Shown here piece by piece: positions 1-11,134 of a DNA stretch of 64,000 bases. The DNA comes from Saccopteryx bilineata (Eukaryota; Chordata; Mammalia; Chiroptera; Emballonuridae): the NCBI RefSeq assembly GCF_036850765.1, contig NC_089494.1, forward strand, positions 58,359,809 through 58,423,808, given 5' to 3'. Position 1 is the first letter of the stretch. Every line of letters begins with the position of its first letter. A program made the position numbers and the translations under genes. A model generated the notes under the pieces. The model was not told the DNA's origin. It saw nothing but the letters and a program-made list of their open reading frames with translations, and did not search any database.

Positions 1-378
1 GTTGGGCAAACAAGTATGTTAGACTTACTCATTTGTACTTTGCCTGATTGATGCATGAGCATGGGGTAGCACATATGTGTATAGCTTATGTAAGGTTGAA
101 GGTGCTTGCCCTCAGGTCAGAAGATTGTAGATTGCAAATTGCCTGTCACCATTGGGAGGAGTCATTTTTTGCTATTGTTTGCCAGAGAAGGGATATTTCC
201 CCCGGCCTGTTTGCTTGTCAGCCTGGAGAGAGAAAAGTGGTTTTCCCTGTTTGCTTGCTCATCTGCAATTCTGAGACTCTAATAAATGGAATGGCCCACC
301 ATTTTCCAGCTCCACAGTTCCTTTACCATCTACCCGAATTCAATGCAAATCTGCATGGCCACAACCACCAGCCTTACA
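1..378 (+). repeat. 5' LTR of the endogenous retrovirus (first base missing)
   Basis: This repeat pairs with 3407-3782. It starts gttgggcaaac (the leading t lies before the window) and ends in ca at 377-378. An AATAAA polyadenylation signal is at 281-286. LTRs carry promoter and polyadenylation signals, but no clear TATA box was seen here. Confidence 0.85.
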
Positions 379-380
379 TC

Positions 381-398
381 TGGCGAAGTCAGCAGGAT
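381..398 (+). other. retroviral primer binding site, tRNA-Ser-like
   Basis: Two bases after the LTR, the 18-mer tggcgaagtcagcaggat begins with the TGG that pairs to a tRNA CCA end. It matches the complement of the 3' end of mammalian serine tRNA at 16 of 18 bases, by recall of that tRNA. This marks the element as serine-primed, as known for the HERV-S group. Confidence 0.7.
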
Positions 399-540
399 TC
401 AGATCAGCTTGGTATGGAGCCACCAACACACTTGAAGGATGGAATAGAGGAGTGGCTGTTCCCAGTGGCTCTCATGTTGGGGGCACTGGGCTGGGTATTT
501 TTTACAGCCCAGCAAGAAGAAACCAAGAGCTCTGTGCAAG

Positions 541-960
541 AGGCTGCCTGAGGTCAAGAGCTCCAGTATAAGCTGCAGACCGAGCGGCAACAATGGCATG
601 AGCTGGAATGGTCACTGGAGACAGAGCTGTAGGTCTGAGAAATGCAGGCCAGGCTACAGGCTAAGAACCAATGACAGCATGAACTGGCATGAGTGCTGGA
701 GAAGAAGGCCGGCCACTCTCAAAAGCTGCAGTGTGAGATGCAGGCTGAACACCAACAGTGCTTGGAACTGGAGCAGTCTCTGAAGAGTTACAGGTTTGTG
801 AGTTCCAGTTTACTCTGGAAGTGGAACACTGGCACCAACAGTTGGTGGAGAAACAACTGTGAGTTCAAGAGCTGGAATCTCAACTTCAGGCCAAGAGCTG
901 GCAGCCACAGGAACTGAAGCAAGTGCTGAAGACAGAGCTGCATTCGAGCCAGCGGGAGCA
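541..960 (+). pseudogene. broken retroviral coding remnant rich in coiled-coil heptads
   Basis: Read across several frame breaks, this stretch gives repeated Leu/Glu/Gln-rich segments such as Q-x-W-H-E-L-E-x-S-L, E-M-Q-A-x-L-Q and E-M-Q-A-E-H-Q. This pattern suits a long amphipathic coiled coil. It lies where the N-terminal part of gag would be in the retrovirus. Stops and shifts prevent any product. The function is inferred from position only. Confidence 0.5.
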
Positions 961-1259
961 GATGCTTCCGACTCTTTGGAGGAGGAGGAGTTTCGGGCTG
1001 AATTTGCCATCCACAGACTCAGAGCCTGGCCAGTGGTCACTTAGAAGGTAAAAACCCAGCAGCCAAGAATCCCTTGGGGGCAGGCACAACCTCCTCCACA
1101 GGTGGTAGAGTACTCTGTGGTCCAGCCCTAAACCCAGGCAGAGCTGATGGAGTTGGGGGCACAATTCAGGCAGAAACTCACTGAGCCCCTAGTAGCCTGG
1201 TTGCTGTAGTTATGAGACATAGGGGTGGATAGTGTCATGCTCTCTGGAACAAAGAGAAA

Positions 1260-1670
1260 TTGGCCACCATTACCACACACTCCTCCTTAAGGCAGCATCT
1301 TCAGAACTGCCATGACAACTCAGGAAACTATACCGTATTAGAATGGGTTGTGACCACCATTCATACAGTCTGGCAGAATGCTGGAGACTTGCCAGGAGCA
1401 GTGAGTAGGTGGCAGTGCTACAGTGAGCTAACCAAGGCCCTTCGGGAACTAGGTATAAAGAATGCTGCTTTCAATCTGAGGTCCCATGGGCCAGATAAGA
1501 AAGAGTTTATGGCAGGGATGAGGGACCTCATTCTCTGCAGCTCCCCATCAGCCCTTTTTAGGTCACTAGTGGCTATCTTGGTCCCCTGTGTCTGGCAGCC
1601 CATCAACATGGCTATGCAGATGATAGCAGATTTGGGGAGCTGGAGACAGCATGGGATCATAAAGCAGTAA
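1260..1670 (+). pseudogene. retroviral gag (capsid-like) remnant
   Basis: A 136-codon open segment lies downstream of the coiled-coil part. It has a helical, Trp-containing composition with S-R-W, A-L-R-E-L-G-I and F-M-A-G-M-R-D segments like those in capsid regions of class III retroviral Gag. It ends in TAA and is cut off from any start by upstream breaks. A run of C follows at about 1690. The assignment rests on gene order and general likeness, with no search behind it. Confidence 0.45.
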
Positions 1671-2301
1671 GGGCTCTGCCCGTGCTGACCCCCCCCCCCC
1701 CAACTAACAAGGAAATGAACCTATAAAGGTTACCCAAACACAGATATGGGTAGATTTGATGGCAGCTGGGGCAGATAGGGAGAAATTAAATGGCAGGTCT
1801 AATAAAGTTTTTTAAAGCTTTGGCAACAACTTGAGCCGGAACAGAAGTTCCAGCCACTGAAAAAGTGGGTGGCCCTGGCAACTGTCAAGAAAATGGCTAG
1901 TCTTCAGGTTGCATGGTTGCAGGATTACTTGTTGGAGACAGAGGTGGGAAAGGAGGATCCTCCCCAAGACCCACTGTTCCAGTTTGAATAGGAGGAAGGC
2001 TGAGAGACCCACCTAGCAGTGATCGGCAGGGAGGCCTGGAACCCCATGTGAAGTTGACAATCCATTAACCACCTTCGAATGTACAGCAGGTGTTGGCATT
2101 AGACGATAATAGGTGCTTTTTTCTGCAGCAGCAGCAACAACAGATAAAAGAACTATCAAGATATCACAGGCATTGGATGTGTTTGACCCCACCAGACCCT
2201 GTAAGCTTGCTGAGGGGTTTGGATGGGGCTTGTGTAATGAACAGAGTACTTATGGAAAGGCGCTGAGGTATGTTAATAAAGAGTTGTATGCCTAGTTGCC
2301 T

Positions 2302-2420
2302 GTAATGGACTTTTTACCTTGGTGATTTGCACAGACAGCAAGGCTATCTATCGTGGACTGATCATTGAGCAGTGTAATGCACTCTTGGGCTGCAACCAGA
2401 GGGGGGAATCAGCTCCCTTA
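2302..2420 (+). pseudogene. retroviral RNase H-like remnant
   Basis: One frame reads LVICTDSKAIYRGL. The T-D-S-x-A-x-x-x-G-L pattern is the third conserved block of retroviral RNase H, in which the Asp is catalytic. It sits 3' of the gag remnant as expected for pol. No reverse transcriptase or integrase blocks were recognised around it, so pol is largely lost. Confidence 0.5.
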
Positions 2421-3394
2421 TTGGATGGACATGCTACTTTTGGACAGTATGAGACCTTGATGGCGGGGGGGGGGGTGTCCAGTGGAACCCCTCCTGCACC
2501 TTGAAGCTGCTCCCATCCAGTTGCAGAGAGGCACTATTGAGCAGATAGTTATTTTTTCTTGCCCTTATTGTTAAAGACGGCACTGCCCACGTGGATGGCT
2601 GTCGCCTAGGTGATACATTAAGTGCCCTTGCTTGGAAGGTGATTATGCTCATGTGTGTTGGGAGAGGGCTTTTGTGCCAAAATGTATTAAAAGGAGGAGC
2701 TAGGAGGCCATTGGGAGAGAGATCATGCTCTTCCAGGGGAGAGTGATTATGTGCTTGTAGAGACAAAGAGCCTATGGATGCTGGACAGGGAAGCCACATG
2801 GAGGAGGCAGCCAGAATGGCGGATTAAGAGAAGGAGAAATCAGTTTGTGGAGAAAAAGGAAATGGGGAATAGAGGTGAATAAGACTAGCGAGGTGTTAGC
2901 CTTTGATTCTAGGAGAACTCAGATGAGTCAGTGGCTTTGAGAGCCCTGAATGAAAAGGGAAGTATTTCCTGCTCTGTGTATTTCTCACCCACTGGGTGCG
3001 AGCTAGAATAAAGGAAGATGGACTGCCAGTTTTCAGCTCAATTGTTTCTCTAAGATCTGTCCGAATCAAACCTGAACCTGTGTTGGCCAGGCAGCTTTGA
3101 TGGCAGCCACGGATACTTGCTATACACACACCAAAGACACTTCATGATTTCCATGGACACAGACCTGGACTATTACAGGCCTTCCCACCTACCGTGGGGT
3201 AGGGGGCTGGAGATGGGCCTCTAGTCAGCACCTTGGGCAGAGTGCTCAGGGAGACATTATGAAGGGCACCTTTGTAATTGTTGTAATTGTATAATTTGTG
3301 CTGTAGTCTGTTTGTTTATGTAATGTAGCTCACTCCTCACACAGCGATCATCGCAGAAGATACCTGTCATGTAGATCGCGAAGCGAGCAACCCT

Positions 3395-3406
3395 AAAGGG
3401 GTGGAA
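3395..3406 (+). other. polypurine tract before the 3' LTR
   Basis: The run aaaggggtggaa ends directly before the TG that opens the 3' LTR. This is where a plus-strand primer for retroviral DNA synthesis must lie. Confidence 0.75.
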
Positions 3407-3782
3407 TGTTGGGCAAACAAGTGTGTTAGGCTTGCTCACTTGTACTTTGCCTGATTGATGCAGAGAACAGGGCAGTATCTCATGTGTACAGTCTATGTAA
3501 GGCTGCAGGTACTTGCCCTCAGGGCAGCAGATTGTAGATTGCAGATTGCCTGCTACCATTGGGAGGGGACATTTTTTGTTGTTTGTCAGAAAAGAGTTTT
3601 TCCCCCCAGCCTGTTTGCTCCTTAGCCCAGAGAGAGGACAGGGGTTTTCCCTGCCTGTTGGCTCATCTGCCATTTCAAGACTCTAATAAACAGAATAGCC
3701 TACCTTTTTCTGGCTCCACAGTTTCTTTACCATCTGCCCAAATTCAGTGCAAATCTACATGTCCACAACCACCAGTTTTACT
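3407..3782 (+). repeat. 3' LTR of the endogenous retrovirus
   Basis: It repeats 1-378 with many substitutions. It begins tgttgggcaaac and carries AATAAA at 3685-3690. The final bases (ttttact) have lost the terminal CA seen in the 5' copy. Confidence 0.85.
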
Positions 3783-4494
3783 ACTTCCAAATCTGTAAGA
3801 ATTTTTAGTGAGTTTATTTGACCCAAACTATCGACAGTTACCAGGGAAACAAAGTCTGAATGGATTGAGAAAGTGCTCCGGACACTGGCAGTTTCACCAC
3901 TTATTTTTACATCAGAATCAAAGGGGAAGACATGAAATTGATTGGTGGTAGATTAGGGAGGTGGGAGAAAGCAAAGTGGAGAAATCTCTGGGATTGAATA
4001 AAAAGTAAAAATGTGTATACTGAAAACTCTTTTTGCATAGGCAGGCATAGGGTACTTAACACAATTCACATGTTAATAATAACAGTGAAGGTGTCTGTTG
4101 GTCCCTGTTCTGGTGGGATGCCTGCCCTGAGCAGGAAGAGATTACCCACCTTATCAGGTAACTTTGTTGTAGATGCAAAAGACAACAGACAGGCTAGGTT
4201 AAGGTAAACATCGACCTTTGTTAGAGAAAAATACCTCCCTAGGACCTGCCTACCCACCACGAACTGCTTTTAGTTAGAGCTTCAGACCGCCCTGTGCGGT
4301 TACTGTAGTTTGCAAGGCCACCATGCAGGCTTTCCCTGAGCTTGTCAGGTTCAGTTCGTGGACCCGTCTCCCCCCCCCCCATCCATAGTCTGTTATGAGG
4401 ATTAAATAAGTTAAAGTTAAACAGTTGCAAAGCTCATAGGACTGTGTAAGTACTTGATAAATAAATAAGCGTTATCAACGTATGAATACTATGT
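3783..4494. other. intron stretch between retrovirus and LINE-1, unclassified
   Basis: No gene is seen. The tail at about 4390-4480 (attaaataagttaaag and later spaced A/T motifs) could be the end of an old MIR-type SINE. The segment 4080-4370 is moderately GC-rich and ends in a C run. It resembles a dispersed repeat but I could not assign it. Confidence 0.5.
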
Positions 4495-4510
4495 AGAAAT
4501 GCGGTATACA
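4495..4510 (+). repeat. target-site duplication of the LINE-1, left copy
   Basis: agaaatgcggtataca recurs without mismatch at 11118-11133 directly after the poly-A tail. Confidence 0.95.
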
Positions 4511-5648
4511 GGAGATGAGGTGCAGCGGAAAAGGCAGCAAGGCTGTGGACTTGAGGTGCGAGGCTCCTGGGCAGAGGCCACATTTCACGGGTAGTGCAGT
4601 GCAGAGCTCAGATAAATAGACTACAGAGCTCAGAGAAAACCCAGACAGAAGCCAAGAAAACCCAAGAGAGGAGGGTGGTGAGCCTACTAGGAGAAAAGCC
4701 TCCACTTCCCTGGAGTGAAGAAAATCACTTTCCCTGGCTTTTTGAAGATGGCAGCGGAGTAGGCAGACACACAGACGCCCAGCTCTCAACACCAAACTGG
4801 AATACAAATCAATTTAGGAAAAATCAGCATGAAAAACCAACACTGAACTGCAAGAACAGCTCTCAAAAACCAAGGAGCAAAGAGGAAACCACAATAAACC
4901 TGGTAAGGAGTGCCTGAATCTCCTCTGCTTACAGGAACAGCTGGGGGGGGGGGGGTGAGGCTGAGAGCCCAGAGAGGATTTCACAGAGGAAAAAGAGCAG
5001 AAACTACTGCTCACAGCCACTTACCTGGCGACCAGGGTGCAAGGTGGGTTGAAAAGACCAGCTTATCTCCCAAGTGGAAAGGACAAGGAGAGGGACAGAC
5101 TGTGAGGGGCTAAGGTATGCAAGAAACGAAATAAAAAAGCTGACTCATTCGTGCTGGAGGCGGCCATAGCTGGGGGAGGGACTGAACCTTTCACAAAACA
5201 GAGCTGAAGTGCTTCCGGATCAGAGATCTCCAGACATCTATCCAGCTCTAATCAGCACAACAAGACACAGCTGAAAACAAGAAGTGGGGAGGAGGGGCAG
5301 TAACTCAGGTCTCTATGGAGATCTGAGATACACCTCCCCCTACTGAAGCTGAGAAAAAAACCTGACCCCAGTGAGATTAGTTGGTGGAACAGACCTTCAG
5401 CGTCTCAGGTTACACCCACAGCATTCCTGGTTACAGTCTCAAGGAAGCCCCCTGCTGAGATCAGTTAACAAGACTATCACCTGTTAAGAAAACAAACAAA
5501 TCAAGACTTCAAAGCTGCCCAAATCCGAAAGTGGATTACAAATAATAGCTGATACCAATCCAAGAAGACCTAGAAATAACACAACTGAAAACAGGAGGCA
5601 GAAAACACCAAGCCTAGACTCAAGCAACTCTACAAATAAAACACCATT

Positions 5649-6563
5649 ATGAGAAGACAAAGGAGTGCAACCCAAATGAAACCACAAGAGACACCCTTGA
5701 GAGATGAGCTGAGTGATATGGAAATAATCAAACTTCCAGATGCGGAGTTCAAAATAATGATTGTAAGGATGCTTAGGGATCTTAGAACAACAATGGAGGG
5801 GCAGTTTGAAAACCTAAATAAAGAAATAGCAAGTATAAAAAAGGATACTGAAATATTAAAAAAGAATCAGTCAGAGATGACAAATACAATATCAGAAATG
5901 AAGACCACAATGGAAGGAATTAAAAACAGGATGGATACAGCAGAGGATCGAATCAGTGAGTTGGAGGACAACTGGAATGAAGGCATGAAAGCAGAGAAGA
6001 AAAGAAAAAAGAGACTCAAAAAGTCAGAGGAAACACTTAGAGAGCTCTGTGACAACATGAAGAGAAATAACATCCGCATCATAGGGGTTCCTGAAGAAGA
6101 AGAAAAAGAACAAGGGATAGAGACTTTGTTCAATCATATCATAACTGAAAACTTCCCTAAATTAATGCAAGAGAAACTCTTACAAGTCCAAAAAGCACAG
6201 AGAACTCCATTAAAGAGAAACCCAAAGAAACCTACACCAAGACACATCATAATTAAAATACCAAAGCTAAGTGATAAAGAGAAAATATTAAAAGCTGCAA
6301 GAGAAAAAAAAGTTATCACCTACAAAGGAGCCCCCATTAGGATGACATCCGACTTCTCAACAGAAACACTTGAGGCCAGAAGGGAATGGCAAGAAATATT
6401 CAAAGTAATGCAGAACAAGAACCTACAACCAAGACTACTTTATCGAGCAAGGCTGTCGTTTAAAATCGAAGGAGAAATAAAAAGCTTCCCAGACAAAAAA
6501 CAACTCAAGGAATTCATTACAACCAAACCAATGCTGCAGGAAATGTTAAGGGGCCTGTTGTAA
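5649..6563 (+). CDS. LINE-1 ORF1p, RNA-binding chaperone protein, open
   Basis: This 304-residue open frame encodes the LINE-1 nucleic-acid chaperone, which coats L1 RNA as a trimer in cytoplasmic particles. Residues ~40-135 are a long Lys/Glu-rich coiled coil with heptads. Residues ~138-235 are the RRM-like domain, opening with NNIRIIGVPEE. Residues ~236-304 are the C-terminal domain, with the conserved R-R-E-W and Y-R-A-R-L-S-F segments. It is shorter than the human protein (338 residues) but has no visible break. The start ATG follows a 1.1-kb 5' UTR, and the stop is 58 bp before the ORF2 start. Whether it is expressed cannot be told from sequence. Confidence 0.9.
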   Translation: MRRQRSATQMKPQETPLRDELSDMEIIKLPDAEFKIMIVRMLRDLRTTMEGQFENLNKEIASIKKDTEILKKNQSEMTNTISEMKTTMEGIKNRMDTAEDRISELEDNWNEGMKAEKKRKKRLKKSEETLRELCDNMKRNNIRIIGVPEEEEKEQGIETLFNHIITENFPKLMQEKLLQVQKAQRTPLKRNPKKPTPRHIIIKIPKLSDKEKILKAAREKKVITYKGAPIRMTSDFSTETLEARREWQEIFKVMQNKNLQPRLLYRARLSFKIEGEIKSFPDKKQLKEFITTKPMLQEMLRGLL

Positions 6564-6621
6564 ACAGATCAAAGTTGGAAAAGAATATAGCAAAAAAAGG
6601 AATACACCTTTAAAGAAGAAA

Positions 6622-9600
6622 ATGGCAATAAACAACTACATATCAATAATAACCTTAAATGTAAATGGATTAAATGATCCAATCAAAAGACATAGGGTAG
6701 CTGCGTGGATAAGAAAACAGGACCCATACATATGCTGTCTACAAGAGATACACCTTAGGCCCTGGCCGGTTGGCTCAGCGGTAGAGCGTCGGCCTAGCGT
6801 GCGGAGGACCCGGGTTCGATTCCCGGCCAGGGCACATAGGAGAAGCGCCCATTTGCTTCTCCACCCCTCCGCCACGCTTTCCTCTCTGTCTCTCTCTTCC
6901 CCTCCCGCAGCCAAGGCTCCATTGGAGCAAAAATGGCCCGGGCGCTGGGGATGGCTCTGTGGCCTCTGCCTCAGGCGCTAGAGTGGCTCTGGTCGCAATA
7001 TGGCGACGCCCAGGATGGGCAGAGCATCGCCCCCTGGGGGGCAGAGCACCACCCCTGGTGGGCGTGCCGGGTGGATCCCAGTTGGGCGCATGCGGGAGTC
7101 TGTCTGACTGTCTCTTCCTGTTTCCAGCTTCAGAAAAATGAAAAAAAAAAAAAAGAGATACACCTTAGAACAAAAGATACACATAGATTAAAGGTCAAAG
7201 GATGGAAAAAAACATTTCATGCAAACAGAAATGAAAAAAAAGCTGGGGTAGCAATACTTATATCAGACAAATTGGACTTTAAAACAAAGGATATAGTAAG
7301 AGATAAAGAAGGCCACTACATAATGATAAAGGGAGTAATCCAACAGGAAGATATAACTATTATAAATATCTATGCACCTAAATATATAAAACAGACTTTG
7401 ATGGATTTAAAGGGCGAGATCAACAGCAATACTATAATAGTAGGGGATTTCAATACCCCACTAACATCACTAGATAGATCCTCAAGAAAGAAAATTAACA
7501 AAGAAACAGCAGACTTATTGGAAACAATAGATCAACTCGATTTAATAGATATCTTCAGATCCTTTCACCCTAAAGCAGCAGAATATACATTCTTTTCAAG
7601 CGCTCATGGTACATTCTCTAGGATAGACCACATGTTAGGGCACAAAAGTGCTCTCAACAAACTTAAGAAGACTCAAATCATATCAAGCACCTTCTCCGAT
7701 CACAACGGCATGAAACTAGAAATGAATCACAGCAGAAAAGCTCAGAAATTCTCAAACACATGGAAACTAAATAGCAGGGTGCTAAATAATGAATAAATTA
7801 AGAATGAGATCAAAGAAGAAATAAAAAAAATTCCTAGAAACGAATGACAATGAGCATACAACAACTCAAAATTTATGGGACACAGCGAAAGCAGTGCTGA
7901 GAGGGAAGTTCATAGCACTACAGGCACACTTTCAGAAGCTAGAAAAAGCTCAAATAAACAACTTAACCCTGCATCTAAAAGAATTAGAAAAAGAACAGCA
8001 AGTAAAGCCCAAATGTAGTAGAAGGAAGGAAATAATAAAGATCATAGCAGAAATAAATGACATAGAGGCTAAAGAAACAATACAGAGGATCAATGAAACT
8101 AGGAGCTGGTTCTTTGAAAAGGTAAACAAGATTAATGAACCTTTAAGTAGACTCACCAAGAAAAAGAGAGAGAGGACTCAAATAAATAAAATTAGAAATG
8201 AGAGAGGAGAAATAACAACTGACACAACAGAAATACAAAATATTATAAGAAAATACTATGAAGAACTGTATGCCAAAAAACTAGACAACCTAGATGAAAT
8301 GGACAAATTCCTTGAAACATACAATCTTCCAAAAATCAATCTGGAAGAATCAGAAAACCTAAACAGACCGATTACACCAAATGAGATCGAAACAGTTATC
8401 AAAAAACTCCCAACAAAGAAAAGTCCGGGGCCCGATGGCTTCACAACGGAATTCTACCAAATATTCAAAGAAGAACTAACTCCTATCCTTCTCAAACTAT
8501 TTCAAAAAATTCAAGAGGAAGGAAGACTTCCAAGCTCCTTTTATGAGGCGAGCATAATTCTGATTCCAAAACCAGGCAAAGACAACACAAAGAAAGAAAA
8601 TTATAGGCCAATATCTCTGATGAATATAGATGCTAAAATCCTCAACAAAATATTAGCAAACCGGATCCAACAATATATGGAAAAATCATACACCATGATC
8701 AAGTGGGATTTATTCTGGGGAGGCAAGGCTGGTACAATATTCGTAAATCAATCAATGTGATTCATCACATAAACAAAAAGAAGGAGAAAAACCATATGAT
8801 AATTTCAATAGATGCAGAAAAAGCATTTGATAAAATCCAGCACCCATTCATGATCAAAACTCTCAGCAAAGTGGGAATACAGGGAACATACCTCAACATG
8901 ATAAAAGCCATCTATGAGAAACCCACAGCCAACATCATACTCAATGGGCAAAAATTAAAAGCAATACCCTTAAGATCAGGAACAAGGCAGGGGCGCCCCC
9001 TTTCACCACTCTTATTTAACATAGTCCTGGAAGTCCTAGCCACAGCAATCAGACAAGAAGAAGAAATAAAAGGCATTCAAGTTGGAAAAGAAGTAAAACT
9101 ATCATTATTTGCAGATGATATGATATTGTATATAGAAAACCCTAAAGTCTCAGTCAAAAAACGACTGGACCTGATAAATAAATTCAGCAAAGTGGCAGGA
9201 TATAAAATCAATACTCAGAAATCAGAGGCATTTTTATACACCAACAATGAACAGTCAGAAAGAGAAATTAAGGAAACAATCCCCTTCACAATTACAACCA
9301 AAAAAATAAAGTACCTAGGAGTAAACTTAACCAAGGAGACTAAAGACTTGTACTCGGAAAATTACAAAGCATTGATAAAAGAAATCAAGGAAGATACAAA
9401 CAAGTGGAAGCATATACCGTGCTCATGGTTAGGAAGAATAAACATCATTAAAATGTCTATATTACCCAAAGCAATCTATAAATTTAATGCAATACCAATT
9501 AAAATACCAATGACATACTTCAAAGATATAGAACACATATTCCAAAAATTTATATGGAACCAAAAGAGGATACGAATAGCCTCAGCAATCTTAAAAAAGA

Positions 9601-10838
9601 AGAATAAAGTGGGAGGTATCACACTTCCTGATATCAAGTTATACTACAAGGCCATTGTACTCAAAACAGCCTGGTACTGGCATAAGAACAGGCATATAGA
9701 TCAATGGAACAGAACAGAGAACCCAGAAGTAAACCCACAGTTCTATGGACAACTGATATTTGACAAAGGAGGTAAGGAAATACAATGGAGTAAAGACAGC
9801 CACTTTAACAAATGGTGTTGGGAAAATTGGACAGCTACCTGCAAAAAAATGAAACTAGATCACCAGCTTACACCACTCACAAAAATAAACTCAAAATGGA
9901 TAAAAGACTTAAATGTAGGCCGTGAAACCATAAGCATCTTAGAAGAAAACATAGGCAGTAAGCTCTCCGACATCTCTCAGAGCAATATATTTGCTGATTT
10001 ATCTCCACGGGGAAGTGAAATAAAAGACAGGATAAACAAATGGGACTATATCAAACTAAAAAGCTTTTGCACAGCTAAAGACAACAAGAACAGAATAAAA
10101 AGACAAACTACACAATGGGAGAATATATTTGACAATACGTCTGATAAGGGGTTAATAACCAAAATTTATAAAGAACTTGTAAAACTCAACACCAGGAAGA
10201 CAAACATCCCAATCCAAAAATGGGCAAAAGAGATGAATAGACACTTCTCCAAAGAGGACATACACATGGTCAATAGGCATATGAAAAAATGCTCAACATC
10301 ACTAATCATTAGAGAAATGCATATTAAAACCACAATGAGATATCACCTCACACCAGTCAGAATGGCGCTTATCAACAAAACAACACAGAATAAGTGCTGG
10401 CGAGGATGTGGAGAAAAGGGAACCCTCCTGCACTGCTGGTGGGAATGCAGACTGGTGCAGCCACTGTGGAAAACAGTATGGAGATTCCTCAAAAATCTGA
10501 AAATCGTACTGCCTTTTGACCCAGCTATCCCACTTTTAGGAATATACCCCAAGGACACCATAGAACGGCTCGAAAAGGAAAAATGCACCCGCATGTTTGT
10601 GGCAGCATTGTTCACAATAGCGAAGATCTGGAAACAGCCCAAGTGTCCGTCAGAGGACGAGTGGATTAAAAAGCTTTGGTACATATATACTATGGAATAC
10701 TACTCAGCCATAAGAAATGATGACATGGGATCATTTACAATAACATGGATGGACCTTGACAACATTATACAGAGTGAAATAAGTAAATCAGGAAAAAAAA
10801 AAAAAACTAAGATGAATCCATACATAGAAGGGACATAA
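6622..10838 (+). pseudogene. LINE-1 ORF2 (endonuclease-reverse transcriptase), interrupted
   Basis: The frame starts MAINNYISIITLNVNGLNDP, the L1 endonuclease N-terminus. A SINE interrupts it at 6759-7152. It resumes with the endonuclease blocks V-G-D-F-N-T-P and, near 7690, the catalytic S-D-H. A TAA at 7794-7796 plus a frame change in the A-run near 7820-7830 break the linker, and another one-base shift lies at about 8670-8705. The reverse transcriptase block F-A-D-D with its catalytic Asp pair is at about 9108-9119, and the Cys-rich C-terminal part runs to the stop at 10836-10838. The copy cannot make a functional protein. Confidence 0.92.
6759..7152 (+). mobile_element. tRNA-derived SINE nested in LINE-1 ORF2
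   Basis: A tRNA-like head has an A box (tggctcagcggtagagc) and a B box (gggttcgattcc). A GC-rich body and an A-rich tail follow. The duplications aagagatacaccttag at 6743-6758 and 7153-7168 are identical. This is the Rhin-1-like bat SINE type with the long body (gatggcccgggcgctgggg). It looks young and still holds several CpG sites. Confidence 0.93.
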
Positions 10839-11097
10839 AAATGAGACTCAGAGACATGAACAAGAATGTGATGGCAACAGGGGCGAGAGGTTGGGGGAGG
10901 GGGGAGAGGGTGAAGAAGGAGAGAGGGGTTAGGGGAGGGGAGGGGCACAAAGAAAACCAGATAGAAGATGACAGAAGACAATTTATCTTTGGGGGAGGGG
11001 TATACAGCACAATCAAATGTCAAAATAATCTAGAGATATTTTCTCTCAACATATGTACCCTGATTTATCAATGTCACTGCATTAAATTTAATTTAAA
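10839..11097 (+). other. LINE-1 3' UTR with G-rich purine tract
   Basis: The segment follows the ORF2 stop. At 10880-10946 it is almost pure G/A with many runs of three or more G, as is usual in mammalian L1 3' UTRs. The poly-A follows, and then the target duplication. Confidence 0.85.
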
Positions 11098-11117
11098 AAA
11101 AACTGAAAAAAAAAAAA

Positions 11118-11133
11118 AGAAATGCGGTATACA
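11118..11133 (+). repeat. target-site duplication of the LINE-1, right copy
   Basis: This is an identical 16-bp match to 4495-4510. Confidence 0.95.
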
Positions 11134-11134
11134 A

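Larger units (their letters stand above)
1..3782 (+). mobile_element. old endogenous retrovirus, LTR-gag-pol remnant-LTR
   Basis: Two direct repeats of about 378 bp flank some 3 kb of internal sequence. A primer binding site follows the first repeat and a purine tract precedes the second. The two LTRs differ at many sites (roughly 85% identical by eye over the first 145 bases), so the insertion is old. The internal part is only about 3 kb, with stops in all frames, so much of pol and any env are missing or unrecognisable. The first base of the window is the second base of the 5' LTR, so the 5' target duplication is outside. The tRNA-Ser-like primer site and the gag and RNase H remnants suggest a class III (ERV-L-like, HERV-S-like) element. 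The class is an inference. Confidence 0.85.
4511..11117 (+). mobile_element. full-length LINE-1 with 5' UTR, ORF1, broken ORF2, 3' UTR, poly-A
   Basis: The element starts directly after its target duplication and ends in a poly-A run, so it is complete at about 6.6 kb including a nested SINE of 0.39 kb. The 5' UTR (4511-5648) would hold the internal promoter. ORF1 is open. ORF2 has the endonuclease and reverse transcriptase signatures but is broken. The 16/16 duplication and the open ORF1 suggest a fairly young copy. It lies in sense orientation within a PDE11A intron. Confidence 0.93.

Noticed and set aside
810..1164. Minus-strand open frames over the retroviral region
   Set aside because: They overlap the plus-strand gag-like remnant and show no domain. 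They are shadow frames.
6760..6835. A tRNA gene-like sequence with A and B boxes
   Set aside because: It is the head of a SINE with a body, an A-rich tail and a target duplication. The same head recurs at 45864, 36398, 50361 and 54332 (reversed). It is not a functional tRNA gene.
6933..7796. A single 287-codon protein starting in the SINE
   Set aside because: It is a chance fusion of SINE sequence to the resumed LINE-1 endonuclease frame.
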